The position numbers and the translations under genes were made by a program. 59,156 nt of DNA from a virus: positions 1 to 59,156 of the IMG/VR virus record IMGVR_UViG_3300042559_001610. One strand, written 5' to 3'. How positions within the stretch are numbered: the first letter of the stretch is position 1; every line of letters starts with the position of its first letter. A model generated the notes under the pieces. It made no database searches. It saw only the letters and a program-made list of their open reading frames with translations, and was not told the origin of the DNA. This document shows positions 24,717-33,103 of the stretch, one piece after another.

Positions 24717-25493
24717 TTAGTATTTATTTAGTTTTAGGATTCCTTTTTCTTTATTGAAACAGTGAAGAGATGTGATGTGCATTGCATAATAACCTGGGGT
24801 AACGTCTCCCCATCTTTCAGGGTCTCTGTTTTTCAATTCGTCTAATACCCACATTAATTTTCTGCAAGCCATATAAATATCATCCCTAAAGTGTCTGATG
24901 TAGTCACAGGATCTAATGTAATATACGATATGAAGGTGATTTCCTCTTCTCATAAAATGATATCCGATTGTGCAAGGAACTCTTTCCCCATGAACTACCC
25001 CGGTGTCTTCCGGAAACCACATTGGAAGAAAAGCCTGTCTAGTAAAAGGTTCTTTCTGAAGTAGATTCAGAACATCTCCAAAATCCCCATAGTCATACCT
25101 GATCCCTTTCATGACTGTATTGGGTTCTTTGTCTGCATATCTAGGCCAAAGTCTTTCTGGATAAGTGTGGGAGAATTGACTGTGCCCTCCAAATTGCTCG
25201 TTGTTCTTCTGAGCAAAAGGCCACCACTCATGAGAAGGGGGAGGATTTAAAGGAAGACCTCCGATTCTTTCTTCAAAGTGATCGTCAGCCCAAGGTAAAT
25301 TTGGACGAACTTCTTCTCTTAACTCTTCTAGGGTTTGAGGTATGAAACACTGAAACGAGTGATTCATAATCTCGTTCATATCGTCAGGGGAATCTATCCC
25401 TTGCCACTTTTCAGTTTTAACAACGTATCCGTGATTGGAAAGTTTTTCTTTAGACCATTTGATTGCGTCTGAGAACTTTGAGAATGTCTTCAT
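24717..25493 (-). CDS. ThyA-superfamily enzyme, possible dNMP hydroxymethylase
   Basis: The 258-residue protein has the ThyA-fold pattern TRQAFLPMWFPEDTG, then VPCTIGYHFMRR with candidate nucleophile Cys174, and IRSCDYIRHFRDDIYMA, equivalent to the RS.D...G.PFNI segment. It diverges strongly from the canonical ThyA at 8632, so the two are not simple duplicates. Such second ThyA homologues in phages include dCMP and dUMP hydroxymethylases that feed hypermodified DNA. A role in modified bases is therefore plausible; the reaction itself cannot be read off. Confidence 0.75.
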   Translation of the reverse strand: MKTFSKFSDAIKWSKEKLSNHGYVVKTEKWQGIDSPDDMNEIMNHSFQCFIPQTLEELREEVRPNLPWADDHFEERIGGLPLNPPPSHEWWPFAQKNNEQFGGHSQFSHTYPERLWPRYADKEPNTVMKGIRYDYGDFGDVLNLLQKEPFTRQAFLPMWFPEDTGVVHGERVPCTIGYHFMRRGNHLHIVYYIRSCDYIRHFRDDIYMACRKLMWVLDELKNRDPERWGDVTPGYYAMHITSLHCFNKEKGILKLNKY

Positions 25494-25537
25494 TGAGGAT
25501 TATATCTCAGAAGACGAAAAAGTTTTCTTTTCTACAC

Positions 25538-26128
25538 TTAACTTTTAGGCCAAGATTTAATTTTGAACTCTTTGAAGTCAGAAGATTTTGGTTTGACGTT
25601 AGGAAAGTAATACATGCTGGTATCTTTTCCTGCAATTATTCTTTTATAGAAACCCGAAGGAACGGTAGCTCCAGTGGGTAATTTAATTGGATTTTTATAC
25701 TCGAGTTTGATTAGAACATTAACTTTATCTTTTTCCCCAGAAATCCTTCTTTCTTCTGCTTCTAAAAGTCTCCACGTTCCTCTGTTTAGATATTGATCTT
25801 GAAGAGCACAATTAAGGTATGAGAATGTTTTTCTTAGCATCTCCGTACTGCAAGTAAAAGCTGCCGCAGGAGCCATGTGTCCTTTATCGTAGACGTTATT
25901 TTCATAGTCTGCATTATCTGAAGTGATGATGGAATCGTTAGTGTAGAAGTCCATTCCTTTTCTTGAAGCGGTCCCATTTGGACAAAGAACTGTGTATTCT
26001 ACGCTTAAAGGTTGCTGATAAGCCTCGGAATAATTAACCGTAAAAATGTCGGTCTTTACCAGAACACTAGTCCTTGGCGTTAAAGATAAGAGGATAAGAA
26101 TTATTGGTATCAGAAAAAATCTTTTCAT
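25538..26128 (-). CDS. secreted DNA/RNA non-specific endonuclease (NUC1 family)
   Basis: An N-terminal signal peptide (residues 1-22) precedes a beta-beta-alpha metal nuclease: DKGHMAPA with general base His84, and YLNCALQDQYLNRGTW with metal-binding Asn about 106 and the following N-R-G-x-W. NUC1 enzymes cut DNA and RNA without sequence preference. Export suggests it acts in the periplasm or outside, for example on competing incoming DNA or released host nucleic acid. Confidence 0.85.
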   Translation of the reverse strand: MKRFFLIPIILILLSLTPRTSVLVKTDIFTVNYSEAYQQPLSVEYTVLCPNGTASRKGMDFYTNDSIITSDNADYENNVYDKGHMAPAAAFTCSTEMLRKTFSYLNCALQDQYLNRGTWRLLEAEERRISGEKDKVNVLIKLEYKNPIKLPTGATVPSGFYKRIIAGKDTSMYYFPNVKPKSSDFKEFKIKSWPKS

Positions 26129-26177
26129 GAATTTTTTGTTTTTCTATATATTAAAAACACAGAATCTAACTGCACAA

Positions 26178-26206
26178 AAAAGACCGATAATTTTTATCGG
26201 TCTTTT
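26178..26206 (-). terminator. Rho-independent terminator
   Basis: A twelve-base-pair stem (AAAAGACCGATA with complement) and a five-base loop, flanked by A/T runs on both sides, lies between the nuclease and AT-hook genes. Confidence 0.8.
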
Positions 26207-26226
26207 AATATATTCTAAAATATCAC

Positions 26227-26535
26227 TTATTGTGATTTTTTAGGTCTTCCTTTTTTCTTCGCAGGAGATTTCTCGGTCTCTGTAGTTTTCTTTGCCTTTG
26301 TAGTTTTCTTAGGTTTGCTAATTGCTTTAACCTCTTTAACTGGCTCTTGTACGGGAATTTCCTCAACAATTGGTTCTTCTTTAACCTCTTCTTCTGGTGA
26401 CCAGGTTTCAATAGGTAGATCTAATTCGGGAATTGTGGTTTCCTCTGAGGATAATTCTTTTTCGTCTTTCTTTAGAAACTTGTAAGCTCCAAAAATAAGT
26501 AAAGCGATTACTGTGATTAAAATTATTTCTGTCAT
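26227..26535 (-). CDS. membrane protein with acidic linker and AT-hook tail
   Basis: Residues 4-21 are a membrane segment; an acidic Pro/Glu stretch follows, and the last 30 residues are Lys-rich and end KKKGRPKKSQ, matching the AT-hook core G-R-P. A membrane anchor joined to a minor-groove DNA-binding tail suggests tethering of phage or host DNA to the membrane. No experiment supports this. Confidence 0.6.
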   Translation of the reverse strand: MTEIILITVIALLIFGAYKFLKKDEKELSSEETTIPELDLPIETWSPEEEVKEEPIVEEIPVQEPVKEVKAISKPKKTTKAKKTTETEKSPAKKKGRPKKSQ

Positions 26536-26555
26536 ATTATTTTTAGATTTATACC

Positions 26556-26996
26556 TTAAAGTGAGGAAAAAATTTCATCTACCATTGGAATATATCTTGG
26601 TAATGTTCTTCTCTGGCACTCTTCATAATCCATGAAAACTGCATCTGAAAGTTCTTCTTCCTGAAGCATATACTTTGGAATTTCCCCTTTTATCAATGTG
26701 GGTATTCCTAATTGATCCAGAGAATCAATTCTGCATTCAAAGATATAAACTTCTTTATAAGCTTTTGCCCCTTGAGCATTGGTGTACCTTACCAAGTGTT
26801 CTTTTCCGAGCATGTCTATCGGAACTTTAATTCCGCATTCTTCCTCTACCTCTCTAATTGCAGCTTCTTCTTTTGTCTCACCTTCTTCCAACTTACCTTT
26901 TGGAGGCATCCAGCTTCTAAACCAAGGAGAACGAGTTGCATGGGACAGGAGGATTTTCCCGTCGTAAATGATTGCTATTCCAGCTGACTTTTCCAT
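26556..26996 (-). CDS. Nudix hydrolase
   Basis: A complete Nudix box, G-x5-E-x7-REVEEECGI, spans about residues 34-56, so metal-dependent hydrolysis of a nucleoside diphosphate linked to another group is expected. Phage Nudix enzymes decap mRNA or clean nucleotide pools. The rest (about 146 residues) is typical of compact family members. Confidence 0.9.
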   Translation of the reverse strand: MEKSAGIAIIYDGKILLSHATRSPWFRSWMPPKGKLEEGETKEEAAIREVEEECGIKVPIDMLGKEHLVRYTNAQGAKAYKEVYIFECRIDSLDQLGIPTLIKGEIPKYMLQEEELSDAVFMDYEECQRRTLPRYIPMVDEIFSSL

Positions 26997-27039
26997 GGTT
27001 TATATATTCAAAATAATTTTGTGGGGGCATTGGCATACT

Positions 27040-27978
27040 TTAAAAGAATGTCCCCGTGACATGATTTAGGCTTAGATATTCTATTAGATTATCGTAATTT
27101 TTATCCACGATAAACATAAAATTATACCCTCTCTTTTTACATTCTTTCTCCTTCTCTAAATTACATTCTAAATCAGAATTAAGTGTATAGGTAGATTTAA
27201 TTTCTATTATAAGATTCAAATCATCAATAATAAAATCCGAATGGTAAACTCTATTTTTCTTATTAAAATTATAAGATAATGAAGGACCATTGTTTACTTT
27301 AATTGAATTAGATTCGCAAAATTCTAAAAAATCCAATTCGTAATCTCCCTGATAAGTTAAATCTGTGTCTTTGTATCTACAGACTCTAAAAGAGGATTTT
27401 TGAATTTTTTCCCAGATTTCTGGAATTTGGTTCGTGTGCCTTACCCCATATTTTAATAAGCAGGTTTCTTCTTTTTTCTCCTGATTGTTATAATTTTCGT
27501 CTCCGTGTTTATTTAACTTAGTTTCTTTCCTTTTCTTCTGATTATTATATGTTTCGTCACCGTGTTTCCTTTTTAAAGTTTCTTTTCTTTTCTCTGGGTT
27601 ATTATAATTTTGGTCTCCGTGTTTATTTAACTTAGTTTCTTTCCTTTTGTCTAAAGATTTTTTATTATTTCTTAAACTAAGCTCCCTTTGTAAAACCGGA
27701 TTTCTAAAAACAGATCCATTTTTAGAAATTCTATCTTTATGAATGCAGGATTTACATTCGTATGTAAAATTTATTTTGTCCCGTACCCCTCTAAACTCTA
27801 TATTTTCTATTTTTCCACATTTGTCGCATTCGGCATTTACCCTTACATGGCTTCCCTTTGGAAGGTGTAGAGAGTTTATATCTAATGTATCTGACATTTT
27901 AGCCTCATAGCCAAGATTTCTATAATATTTTAGATGGTTCGAATTTACTTTAATAGTAATTATTTCTTTTAAAATCAT
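27040..27978 (-). CDS. PD-(D/E)XK homing-type endonuclease with repeat module
   Basis: An N-terminal Cys4 zinc finger (ECDKCGK...CKSC, about residues 50-80) is followed by three to four ~19-residue repeats of the type RKETKLNKHGDENYNN, as in DNA-binding parts of phage homing nucleases. The C-terminus has HSDFIIDDLNLIIEIKSTY, a D..EIK catalytic core. It sits alone between a terminator-like gap and other genes and is probably a selfish free-standing nuclease. Confidence 0.75.
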   Translation of the reverse strand: MILKEIITIKVNSNHLKYYRNLGYEAKMSDTLDINSLHLPKGSHVRVNAECDKCGKIENIEFRGVRDKINFTYECKSCIHKDRISKNGSVFRNPVLQRELSLRNNKKSLDKRKETKLNKHGDQNYNNPEKRKETLKRKHGDETYNNQKKRKETKLNKHGDENYNNQEKKEETCLLKYGVRHTNQIPEIWEKIQKSSFRVCRYKDTDLTYQGDYELDFLEFCESNSIKVNNGPSLSYNFNKKNRVYHSDFIIDDLNLIIEIKSTYTLNSDLECNLEKEKECKKRGYNFMFIVDKNYDNLIEYLSLNHVTGTFF

Positions 27979-28023
27979 ATATTATATATCTTTATGCTAT
28001 CCTAAAAAATGTCACGGATAGAA

Positions 28024-28323
28024 TCAGAATAATTTAGAAGGAGCATTAGCATATTTTAGAAGTATATCTCCGTGGCATCTTCTATAGGGCTTACAGAAAC
28101 ATCCGAGGGTCTTTCCCTTTAGATCAGATAGTCTAGCCATTAATTCTTCATTAGACGTGAGGTATTGCTCAAATTTTTTAATGGCTTCTTCTCTATCCTT
28201 GACTACAAATTTGGCTAAAGTTCCTTCTTTGTGAGAATATGGATTTCCCCAAATTGAACCCCTTCCGATGAAAACATCAAAGGGTTCTTTCTGGCAATGA
28301 ACTACTCTGGGCTTATCCAGCAT
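28024..28323 (-). CDS. DUF4326 family protein
   Basis: I place the start at the Met at 28323 (MLDKPRVVHCQKE), since the upstream Met overlaps the neighbouring gene by 47 bases. The product contains DVFIGRGSIWGNPYSH and LGCFCKPYRRCHGD, both conserved in DUF4326 proteins found in phages and mobile elements. Biochemical function is not known to me. Confidence 0.75.
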   Translation of the reverse strand: MLDKPRVVHCQKEPFDVFIGRGSIWGNPYSHKEGTLAKFVVKDREEAIKKFEQYLTSNEELMARLSDLKGKTLGCFCKPYRRCHGDILLKYANAPSKLF

Positions 28324-28576
28324 TGAACGAAGATAAGATAACCCCTTTCTTTTGATCACTGTTGGCAGTTCCTATTTCTTCGCAAGTGATAGAAGAAGCT
28401 TTCAAAGCCCAAGATGTTCTCCAAGATCCTCTTTTTCCTGCGGTCTCTACGAAAATTCCACCTTCAGGAGAGATTGTCTTTGCTTCTTTCTCGTCCTTAG
28501 CACAAACTATACACGAATCGTAGGTATCATATCCGTTGTTGTCGTTCTGAGTTAGCAGATATAATTTCAATCTCAT
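28313..28576 (-). CDS. hypothetical phage protein (87 aa)
   Basis: It starts MRLKLYLLTQNDNNGYDTYD and ends GVILSSFNAG, a pattern I recall from small phage and bacterial proteins of unknown role. Its stop overlaps the DUF4326 start, so the two are probably co-expressed. Confidence 0.6.
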   Translation of the reverse strand: MRLKLYLLTQNDNNGYDTYDSCIVCAKDEKEAKTISPEGGIFVETAGKRGSWRTSWALKASSITCEEIGTANSDQKKGVILSSFNAG

Positions 28577-28586
28577 TTTTTGATGA

Positions 28587-28985
28587 TTAGTGAGTGATAA
28601 CTTCGAAATCCCTTCCAGAAGAATCTTTCAAGGACTCTATCCATTTTGAAGCTTCTTTTCCAGTTTCAAAACTTCGTTGAACTTGGATCTCGTGTTTAAG
28701 GTAAACCGTGACGTAAGGTTTATTACAAACCCTGTCGTTTATTCTTTCTCCCCAAGGGTAAACCAAGTATCCAAATCTTTTAAGATCTTCTTCTGAATAG
28801 AATTTTCTATCAAACCAGGAATCTCTATCTACAAATCCAGCTGGGGTTGCCTTTTGTTTAATCCTTAAACCGAAAAAAGATCTGATCTCTGGTTTGGCTT
28901 CTACCCAATGAAAAGAGGTTGGTCTTTCCGGGACAAATTTAATTTTTACTATTTGACTTGGGTCAAAGTGTTCTTGTATTTCCAT
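28587..28985 (-). CDS. hypothetical protein (132 aa)
   Basis: The start at 28985 (MEIQEHFDPSQ) lies two bases after the upstream stop, better than the Met at 29021 inside that gene. Aromatic-rich soluble protein with no recognised motif. Confidence 0.55.
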   Translation of the reverse strand: MEIQEHFDPSQIVKIKFVPERPTSFHWVEAKPEIRSFFGLRIKQKATPAGFVDRDSWFDRKFYSEEDLKRFGYLVYPWGERINDRVCNKPYVTVYLKHEIQVQRSFETGKEASKWIESLKDSSGRDFEVITH

Positions 28986-28987
28986 TT

Positions 28988-29452
28988 TTATTCTTCTATT
29001 TCTTTTCTTTTGTTGAACCATTCTACGAATTCACAAACTGCTCTAAACGTTGCTTCGATTTTGGTTGGATATTTCTCATCGAATGACTTGGGGTTAATGG
29101 TAAATCCTGGATCTAACTGAAGATTCACGTAAATCCAGCAGCTTTTGTTCTCAATTTCGACGCTAATTCCCTCGAAATTATACTCGGTCTCTCCATCTTC
29201 TCCTTCCCAAGAATACATTTCTTTTGAAAGGTCTAAGCTTTCGATTTTTTCCACTGCGGTCATCAACCATTCCCAAGATCTGTGATAGGCTAAATCCTTA
29301 TGGACTCTTCCTAAATAAGTTCCCGAAACTTTCGGATGAGCTTTTTCTTTCCTCCATCCCGGTAGGGTTTCTTCCCTCGTGTGAGGGTAGTAACCATAGC
29401 CCATAAATTCGGCTATTAATTTGTTTCCTTCTAGTATTTCTTCTGGTGTCAT
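28988..29452 (-). CDS. hypothetical phage protein (154 aa)
   Basis: The start is chosen at 29452 (MTPEEILEGNKLIAEF), which gives an ATGA overlap with the upstream stop; the longer form overlaps 70 bases. Segments LAYHRSWEWLMTAVEKIE and FRAVCEFVEWFN are typical of phage proteins in Bacteroidota mobile DNA. Function unknown. Confidence 0.6.
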   Translation of the reverse strand: MTPEEILEGNKLIAEFMGYGYYPHTREETLPGWRKEKAHPKVSGTYLGRVHKDLAYHRSWEWLMTAVEKIESLDLSKEMYSWEGEDGETEYNFEGISVEIENKSCWIYVNLQLDPGFTINPKSFDEKYPTKIEATFRAVCEFVEWFNKRKEIEE

Positions 29453-29766
29453 TTCGTATCTGGTTCGAATTCTGCTTTTAATCTTAGGTAGCTCTTGAGT
29501 CTTTCCTCTTTTGCCCATTTATCTTGTCGTTCAATATCCTTCATTCTTTTTTGAAACTGTTCATCAGTTTCTTCAACCATTCGAGTAATATAACCTCCCC
29601 AATTTCCTTCATTTTCATCCTCTTCCCATGAAGAATAAATTAAGTCATCATCTTCTAATTGAAGGTGTTTAATATCACCCCATTTTAATTGAGTATTAAG
29701 TTGATGCCAATAAATGTGTGTTTCTTTTTTAATTTTCTCTTTTGATTTTCTATCTTTTTCGAACAT
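29449..29766 (-). CDS. hypothetical charged protein (105 aa)
   Basis: A Lys/Glu/Trp-rich soluble protein ending FQKRMKDIERQDKWAKEE and a short helix. Coupled to the next gene by the ATGA overlap. Function unknown. Confidence 0.55.
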   Translation of the reverse strand: MFEKDRKSKEKIKKETHIYWHQLNTQLKWGDIKHLQLEDDDLIYSSWEEDENEGNWGGYITRMVEETDEQFQKRMKDIERQDKWAKEERLKSYLRLKAEFEPDTK

Positions 29767-29771
29767 ATTTT

Positions 29772-30353
29772 TTATTGTTTAAAACCTTCTATTTCTGCAA
29801 TTGTTTTCATTAGCTTATTGAGGTTGCAGTTCTTCACCAGAGTGCTTGAACTAATTCCCATTTTCTTAACTATCTTAGCAACATATCCGTCTGTATTGTT
29901 CTCAAACGAAGGGGCATATCTACTGATACAATCCCGGATTGAACTATTCCAGTACACTTTCTTTAGAACAATTTCCAGAGCTTTGTAACCGTGTTGCTCA
30001 TTGGCAAAATGTAGAAATTCTCCTGAGGGTGCTTGAACAGTTCCTATTGCTAGATCATTCACTTCTTTAATTGACGAGGGTCGAAGTGCCCCCGGATTGT
30101 TACAGAAGGTCGGAATATTAGCATTTCGATCCACTGTGATTTCCGTTAGACCGTGTTTCATGACAACTAATTGCTCGACTGTGTCATGAACTACTACCTC
30201 TTTGTAAATGAACTTTTGTTGGATTGGAATAAATGATGATAATATCACCAGTATCATTAAAGACACAAATAATCCGGCTAGTACGTTTTTAATTTTGTAA
30301 TTGAAGGTAATGTCCTTGACTGACATGTCCTCATTTTGTTTATAAATTCTCAT
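29772..30353 (-). CDS. membrane-anchored lytic-type protein (NPGALR)
   Basis: A basic cytoplasmic start and a membrane segment at about residues 24-46 precede an outer domain. That domain has NNPGALRPSS, FANEQHGYKAL and ISRYAPSFENNTDGYV, the N-P-G-N/A-L-R...G..A...Y.P..EN.T pattern of phage structural/lytic proteins such as the P5-like family. A role in cell-wall contact during entry or lysis is likely; catalytic residues are not certain. Confidence 0.6.
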   Translation of the reverse strand: MRIYKQNEDMSVKDITFNYKIKNVLAGLFVSLMILVILSSFIPIQQKFIYKEVVVHDTVEQLVVMKHGLTEITVDRNANIPTFCNNPGALRPSSIKEVNDLAIGTVQAPSGEFLHFANEQHGYKALEIVLKKVYWNSSIRDCISRYAPSFENNTDGYVAKIVKKMGISSSTLVKNCNLNKLMKTIAEIEGFKQ

Positions 30354-30372
30354 AACCTTTTATTTTTATTTA

Positions 30373-30382
30373 AATATACGGT
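30373..30382 (-). promoter_or_regulatory. ACCGTATATT promoter-like motif
   Basis: The motif lies 20 bases before the ATG at 30353 and overlaps the 3' end of the upstream gene by one base. Confidence 0.5.
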
Positions 30383-30582
30383 CAGGGTTTTCTATAGACG
30401 TAGAGGGTGTCAACTTTATTATCTTTGATGATTAGTTCTATCTCAGGAACCATTGGGGAAGTTGTTCTGATTGCGTCGTCAATAAAGATCCAATCTATTA
30501 ACTCCCATGCTCCCCAGACTGATAGACCGATAAAAAGTCCTCCTACTACTAATGCTGTGAAAACTCCGTCAAAATTGTACAT
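30382..30582 (-). CDS. small membrane protein (66 aa)
   Basis: A single hydrophobic stretch (residues 8-32) follows a short N-terminus; the rest is polar and ends DTLYVYRKP. It is one of three consecutive membrane proteins here. Function unknown. Confidence 0.5.
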   Translation of the reverse strand: MYNFDGVFTALVVGGLFIGLSVWGAWELIDWIFIDDAIRTTSPMVPEIELIIKDNKVDTLYVYRKP

Positions 30583-30584
30583 AA

Positions 30585-31070
30585 TTATTTTTCTAGAATT
30601 ACTTTTGCAAATGTTGAGTCCACTTTCATCTTTTCAACAATTTCCGTGGCGGTCATTGTTTTTGCTTGCTCTAGAATTTTCTCTTTTTGATTTTGGATTC
30701 CAAGGTCAACTTGGGCTTCCTTAGCCATATTTTTTAATTCTGATACTACAAAGCTAGAAAGCTCGTGTGGAATCTGCTTGGCAGTTGAGTCAGTGGTTAA
30801 GAAATTCATCGTTTGACCTCCTGCAATAATTAATAGTGCATCTTTTCTGTCCGGGGTAAAGATGAATAGGGACCAAAAGAAAATCATAAATGGATAAGAC
30901 CACCACATCCATTTTCGAGACATTCTCTGTGAATCTGGTTCATCACCGTTAAATATATATGCAATAGTCGCGATTACCGCAATTGCCGTAAATATAGTTA
31001 TAAACGTGATAAACATCGTTTTAGCGTTGTCGGCTACTGTTAGCCAATAGAATAATTTAGTATAATTCAT
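30585..31070 (-). CDS. two-pass membrane protein with helical tail
   Basis: Two membrane segments (about residues 17-40 and 54-73) are followed by a helical C-terminal domain of ~85 residues. The start NYTKLFYWLTVADNAKTMF is similar to other phage membrane proteins I recall. Position with other envelope genes suggests lysis or membrane function. Confidence 0.55.
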   Translation of the reverse strand: MNYTKLFYWLTVADNAKTMFITFITIFTAIAVIATIAYIFNGDEPDSQRMSRKWMWWSYPFMIFFWSLFIFTPDRKDALLIIAGGQTMNFLTTDSTAKQIPHELSSFVVSELKNMAKEAQVDLGIQNQKEKILEQAKTMTATEIVEKMKVDSTFAKVILEK

Positions 31071-31080
31071 TTTTTATTTA

Positions 31081-31090
31081 AATATACGGT
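31081..31090 (-). promoter_or_regulatory. ACCGTATATT promoter-like motif
   Basis: A perfect copy, eleven bases before the ATG at 31070; it overlaps the stop of the upstream NTPase gene by one base, so it sits exactly at a gene boundary. Confidence 0.5.
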
Positions 31091-31632
31091 CAAGACACAA
31101 GTTTAGAATACTCTTTGATGATAAAATTAACAATAGTTTCTTTGGAAGTTTCTGCTCCGTCCACAGTAAGGTGAATCTTATCTACCTCTTCTACCCTTTG
31201 TTTTATTTTAGCATCTAGGTCGATAGCCTCATCTAAGGTTTGGTTCCTTCCCTTTGGGTTATAATTTTTAACCCTATTAAGCATGATGTTGATGGTTGGT
31301 CTTCTAAAGTATTCGCTGATCACAAGATCTTTAAATTCCCTGCTAGTTTCGGTCTCTCCGTAAACTGTACTTAGGAGAAGTGGGGAATCTGTTATAATGA
31401 TGTCAACTTTTCCGTCCAGTCTCCAAATTCTGTGCTGCTGTTTTCCAAACACATAAATTTGATCCCTTAGGACATTGTACGATTCTCCCCAGGTTAGATC
31501 TTTTGCATACTCAGTTACAAGTTCTACATTGTAGTCAAGATCTTTTAGAGCTGAAAAAATTCTAGCTGAATTGGTGGATTTTCCACTCCCCGGTCCGCCA
31601 TATAGGTTAACGATTAAAGTTTTTGATTTCAT
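31090..31632 (-). CDS. P-loop NTPase/kinase (AAA_28-like)
   Basis: Walker A GGPGSGKST at about residues 12-20, a DSPLLL segment near residue 83 and R-rich lid region fit the AAA_28 group of phage and bacterial nucleotide kinases. Substrate is not known. It is co-transcribed with a HAD phosphatase and others. Confidence 0.75.
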   Translation of the reverse strand: MKSKTLIVNLYGGPGSGKSTNSARIFSALKDLDYNVELVTEYAKDLTWGESYNVLRDQIYVFGKQQHRIWRLDGKVDIIITDSPLLLSTVYGETETSREFKDLVISEYFRRPTINIMLNRVKNYNPKGRNQTLDEAIDLDAKIKQRVEEVDKIHLTVDGAETSKETIVNFIIKEYSKLVS

Positions 31633-31656
31633 TCATCTTAGTAGATGAAAATAGAC

Positions 31657-31842
31657 TCAAATGTTTCTTTTTTCTTTGGATTTTTTGATTTCATATTCCC
31701 AAAGATCCTGGTACATTCCTGCTTCAAACTCCTTCTCTTTTGCAAGGTACAAAGCACCTTCCATGGTCCTCTTTTGGTCTTCTGGCTTAACCGGGTAGCC
31801 TCCAAAGGCCAGCTGGCAAATAAAAATTTCCCGCTTATTCAT
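31657..31842 (-). CDS. hypothetical protein (61 aa)
   Basis: A small protein (MNKREIFICQLAFGGYPVK...) whose start overlaps the HAD gene stop by eight bases. It has conserved-looking AGMYQDLWEYE. Function unknown. Confidence 0.5.
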   Translation of the reverse strand: MNKREIFICQLAFGGYPVKPEDQKRTMEGALYLAKEKEFEAGMYQDLWEYEIKKSKEKRNI

Positions 31843-32359
31843 TCAAGAATTTTATAATTTTATCTCTTACTCCAGATTGTTTGATTCCCTCGTAAGATCT
31901 AGGTGTTAAAACAAAGTTTGTTAAACCCCATCCATCCCTCATAGACATATCCAAGTCGTCAACGGCAACCCATTTGGTAATTTCTGGATGCTCTTCTAGG
32001 TATTTCAGGATCTCTAAAGATCGGGTTTGTGCTAATTCAGTCATGTAAAACCAAGGAAAATCATCAGGGGATCTAACAGGACCTTTAGTTGTCATTCCGA
32101 TTGGAACTTTGATAACTCCAGAATCCCGATAAACTTGTTGAAGCAATTCCAAATCTCCATGAAATCTCCAGTCGGAAGAAATAACTATCTCCGCATCTGT
32201 TACTTCCAGGATTTTGTTTAAAACCTTTACAGCTTTAAGATCAAATCCATCAAAAACAGATTTCCATCCATCAGACGGAGTAAACTTCCGTCTTCTACCC
32301 CATTGAGCAGAAAGACAAATTACACCATCGTGATCTAAAAATATAACTTTAGAATTCAT
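31835..32359 (-). CDS. HAD phosphatase of the RNA-repair (SAK) type
   Basis: Motif I is FLDHDGVI (nucleophile Asp near residue 8), motif II IVISSDWR, and a late acidic motif WVAVDDLDM. This order matches HAD domains found in multi-domain RNA-repair proteins (HAD_SAK). A free-standing phosphatase of this type could remove 2',3'-cyclic or 3' phosphates during RNA repair together with the kinase at 7101 and ligase at 56103. That partnership is inferred. Confidence 0.7.
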   Translation of the reverse strand: MNSKVIFLDHDGVICLSAQWGRRRKFTPSDGWKSVFDGFDLKAVKVLNKILEVTDAEIVISSDWRFHGDLELLQQVYRDSGVIKVPIGMTTKGPVRSPDDFPWFYMTELAQTRSLEILKYLEEHPEITKWVAVDDLDMSMRDGWGLTNFVLTPRSYEGIKQSGVRDKIIKFLNE

Positions 32360-32542
32360 TTAGGACCCTATTTTTTTAACTGAGTATTTATGACCTGAGT
32401 CTGTGTTAGTGTTCATGATGTCTGCAAAGTTTAAAGCTTCAGCTTCCTTTTCAAACTCAAGAATTTCTGCATGACCGTTCAACATAATGACAGGCAATTT
32501 TGTGCCTTTGCTAGATTCGATTTCTTTGATTATTATATACAT
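32360..32542 (-). CDS. hypothetical protein (60 aa)
   Basis: A small alpha/beta protein (MYIIIKEIESSKGTKLPVIM...) immediately next to the HAD gene, with no gap. Function unknown. Confidence 0.55.
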   Translation of the reverse strand: MYIIIKEIESSKGTKLPVIMLNGHAEILEFEKEAEALNFADIMNTNTDSGHKYSVKKIGS

Positions 32543-32543
32543 T

Positions 32544-33083
32544 TTATTTCTTTATCCAATTGTAATTTTCTTTTAGTATTTCTCTTGAGTATCTGTTTAG
32601 ACACGGAGATCCAGTGTTATAAGCACCAAATGCTAAACCCCAATCCCCATGAATTTTATACCAGTCTTTCATCATGCTCATAGAAACCCTGACGTTGAGT
32701 TTGATGTCGTTCCTTAACTCCTTTCCAGTTACCTTTCTTCCGGCATGTTTACGGGCATATCTGGGCATAATCTGCATAGGACCAACCGCTCCAGCTGATG
32801 AGGTCTGTTTGTGGTTGTACGAGGAATCTAGAGGACCTTGATATCTCGTCTCCTGATAGGCAATCCCAAAGGCATATTTTTCAGGAATCCCATACTCTTT
32901 GCAATATTTTTTGATGTAGTAGTACACCCTAATTGAGGGGATAGATTTATCGATCTCCTCCTCCGTCATGTTCCCTATATAAGGGTCTTTTGGTTCCTCC
33001 CTTGGGAATAAAATCAAAGCAAGACAAACTATAATACCTGTTATAGTTGCTGCTACAATTTTATTTCTCTTCTGAGATTCCAT
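32544..33083 (-). CDS. membrane-anchored lytic transglycosylase (SLT)
   Basis: A membrane anchor at residues 9-26 precedes an SLT domain with catalytic Glu78 in AYQETRY, then SSAGAVGPMQIMP and LAFGAYNTGSP, all diagnostic. The enzyme cleaves peptidoglycan glycan strands. As an anchored enzyme it may act in lysis or help DNA entry; it has its own promoter-like motif at 33091. Confidence 0.9.
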   Translation of the reverse strand: MESQKRNKIVAATITGIIVCLALILFPREEPKDPYIGNMTEEEIDKSIPSIRVYYYIKKYCKEYGIPEKYAFGIAYQETRYQGPLDSSYNHKQTSSAGAVGPMQIMPRYARKHAGRKVTGKELRNDIKLNVRVSMSMMKDWYKIHGDWGLAFGAYNTGSPCLNRYSREILKENYNWIKK

Positions 33084-33090
33084 TCATATA

Positions 33091-33100
33091 AGTATACGGT
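33091..33100 (-). promoter_or_regulatory. ACCGTATACT promoter-like motif variant
   Basis: A variant eight bases before the transglycosylase ATG, at the boundary with the outer-membrane protein gene. Confidence 0.45.
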
Positions 33101-33103
33101 CAT

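Noticed and set aside
28313-28359. Upstream start for the DUF4326 protein
   Set aside because: It would overlap the preceding gene by 47 bases and add residues outside the family pattern; the Met at 28323 fits better.
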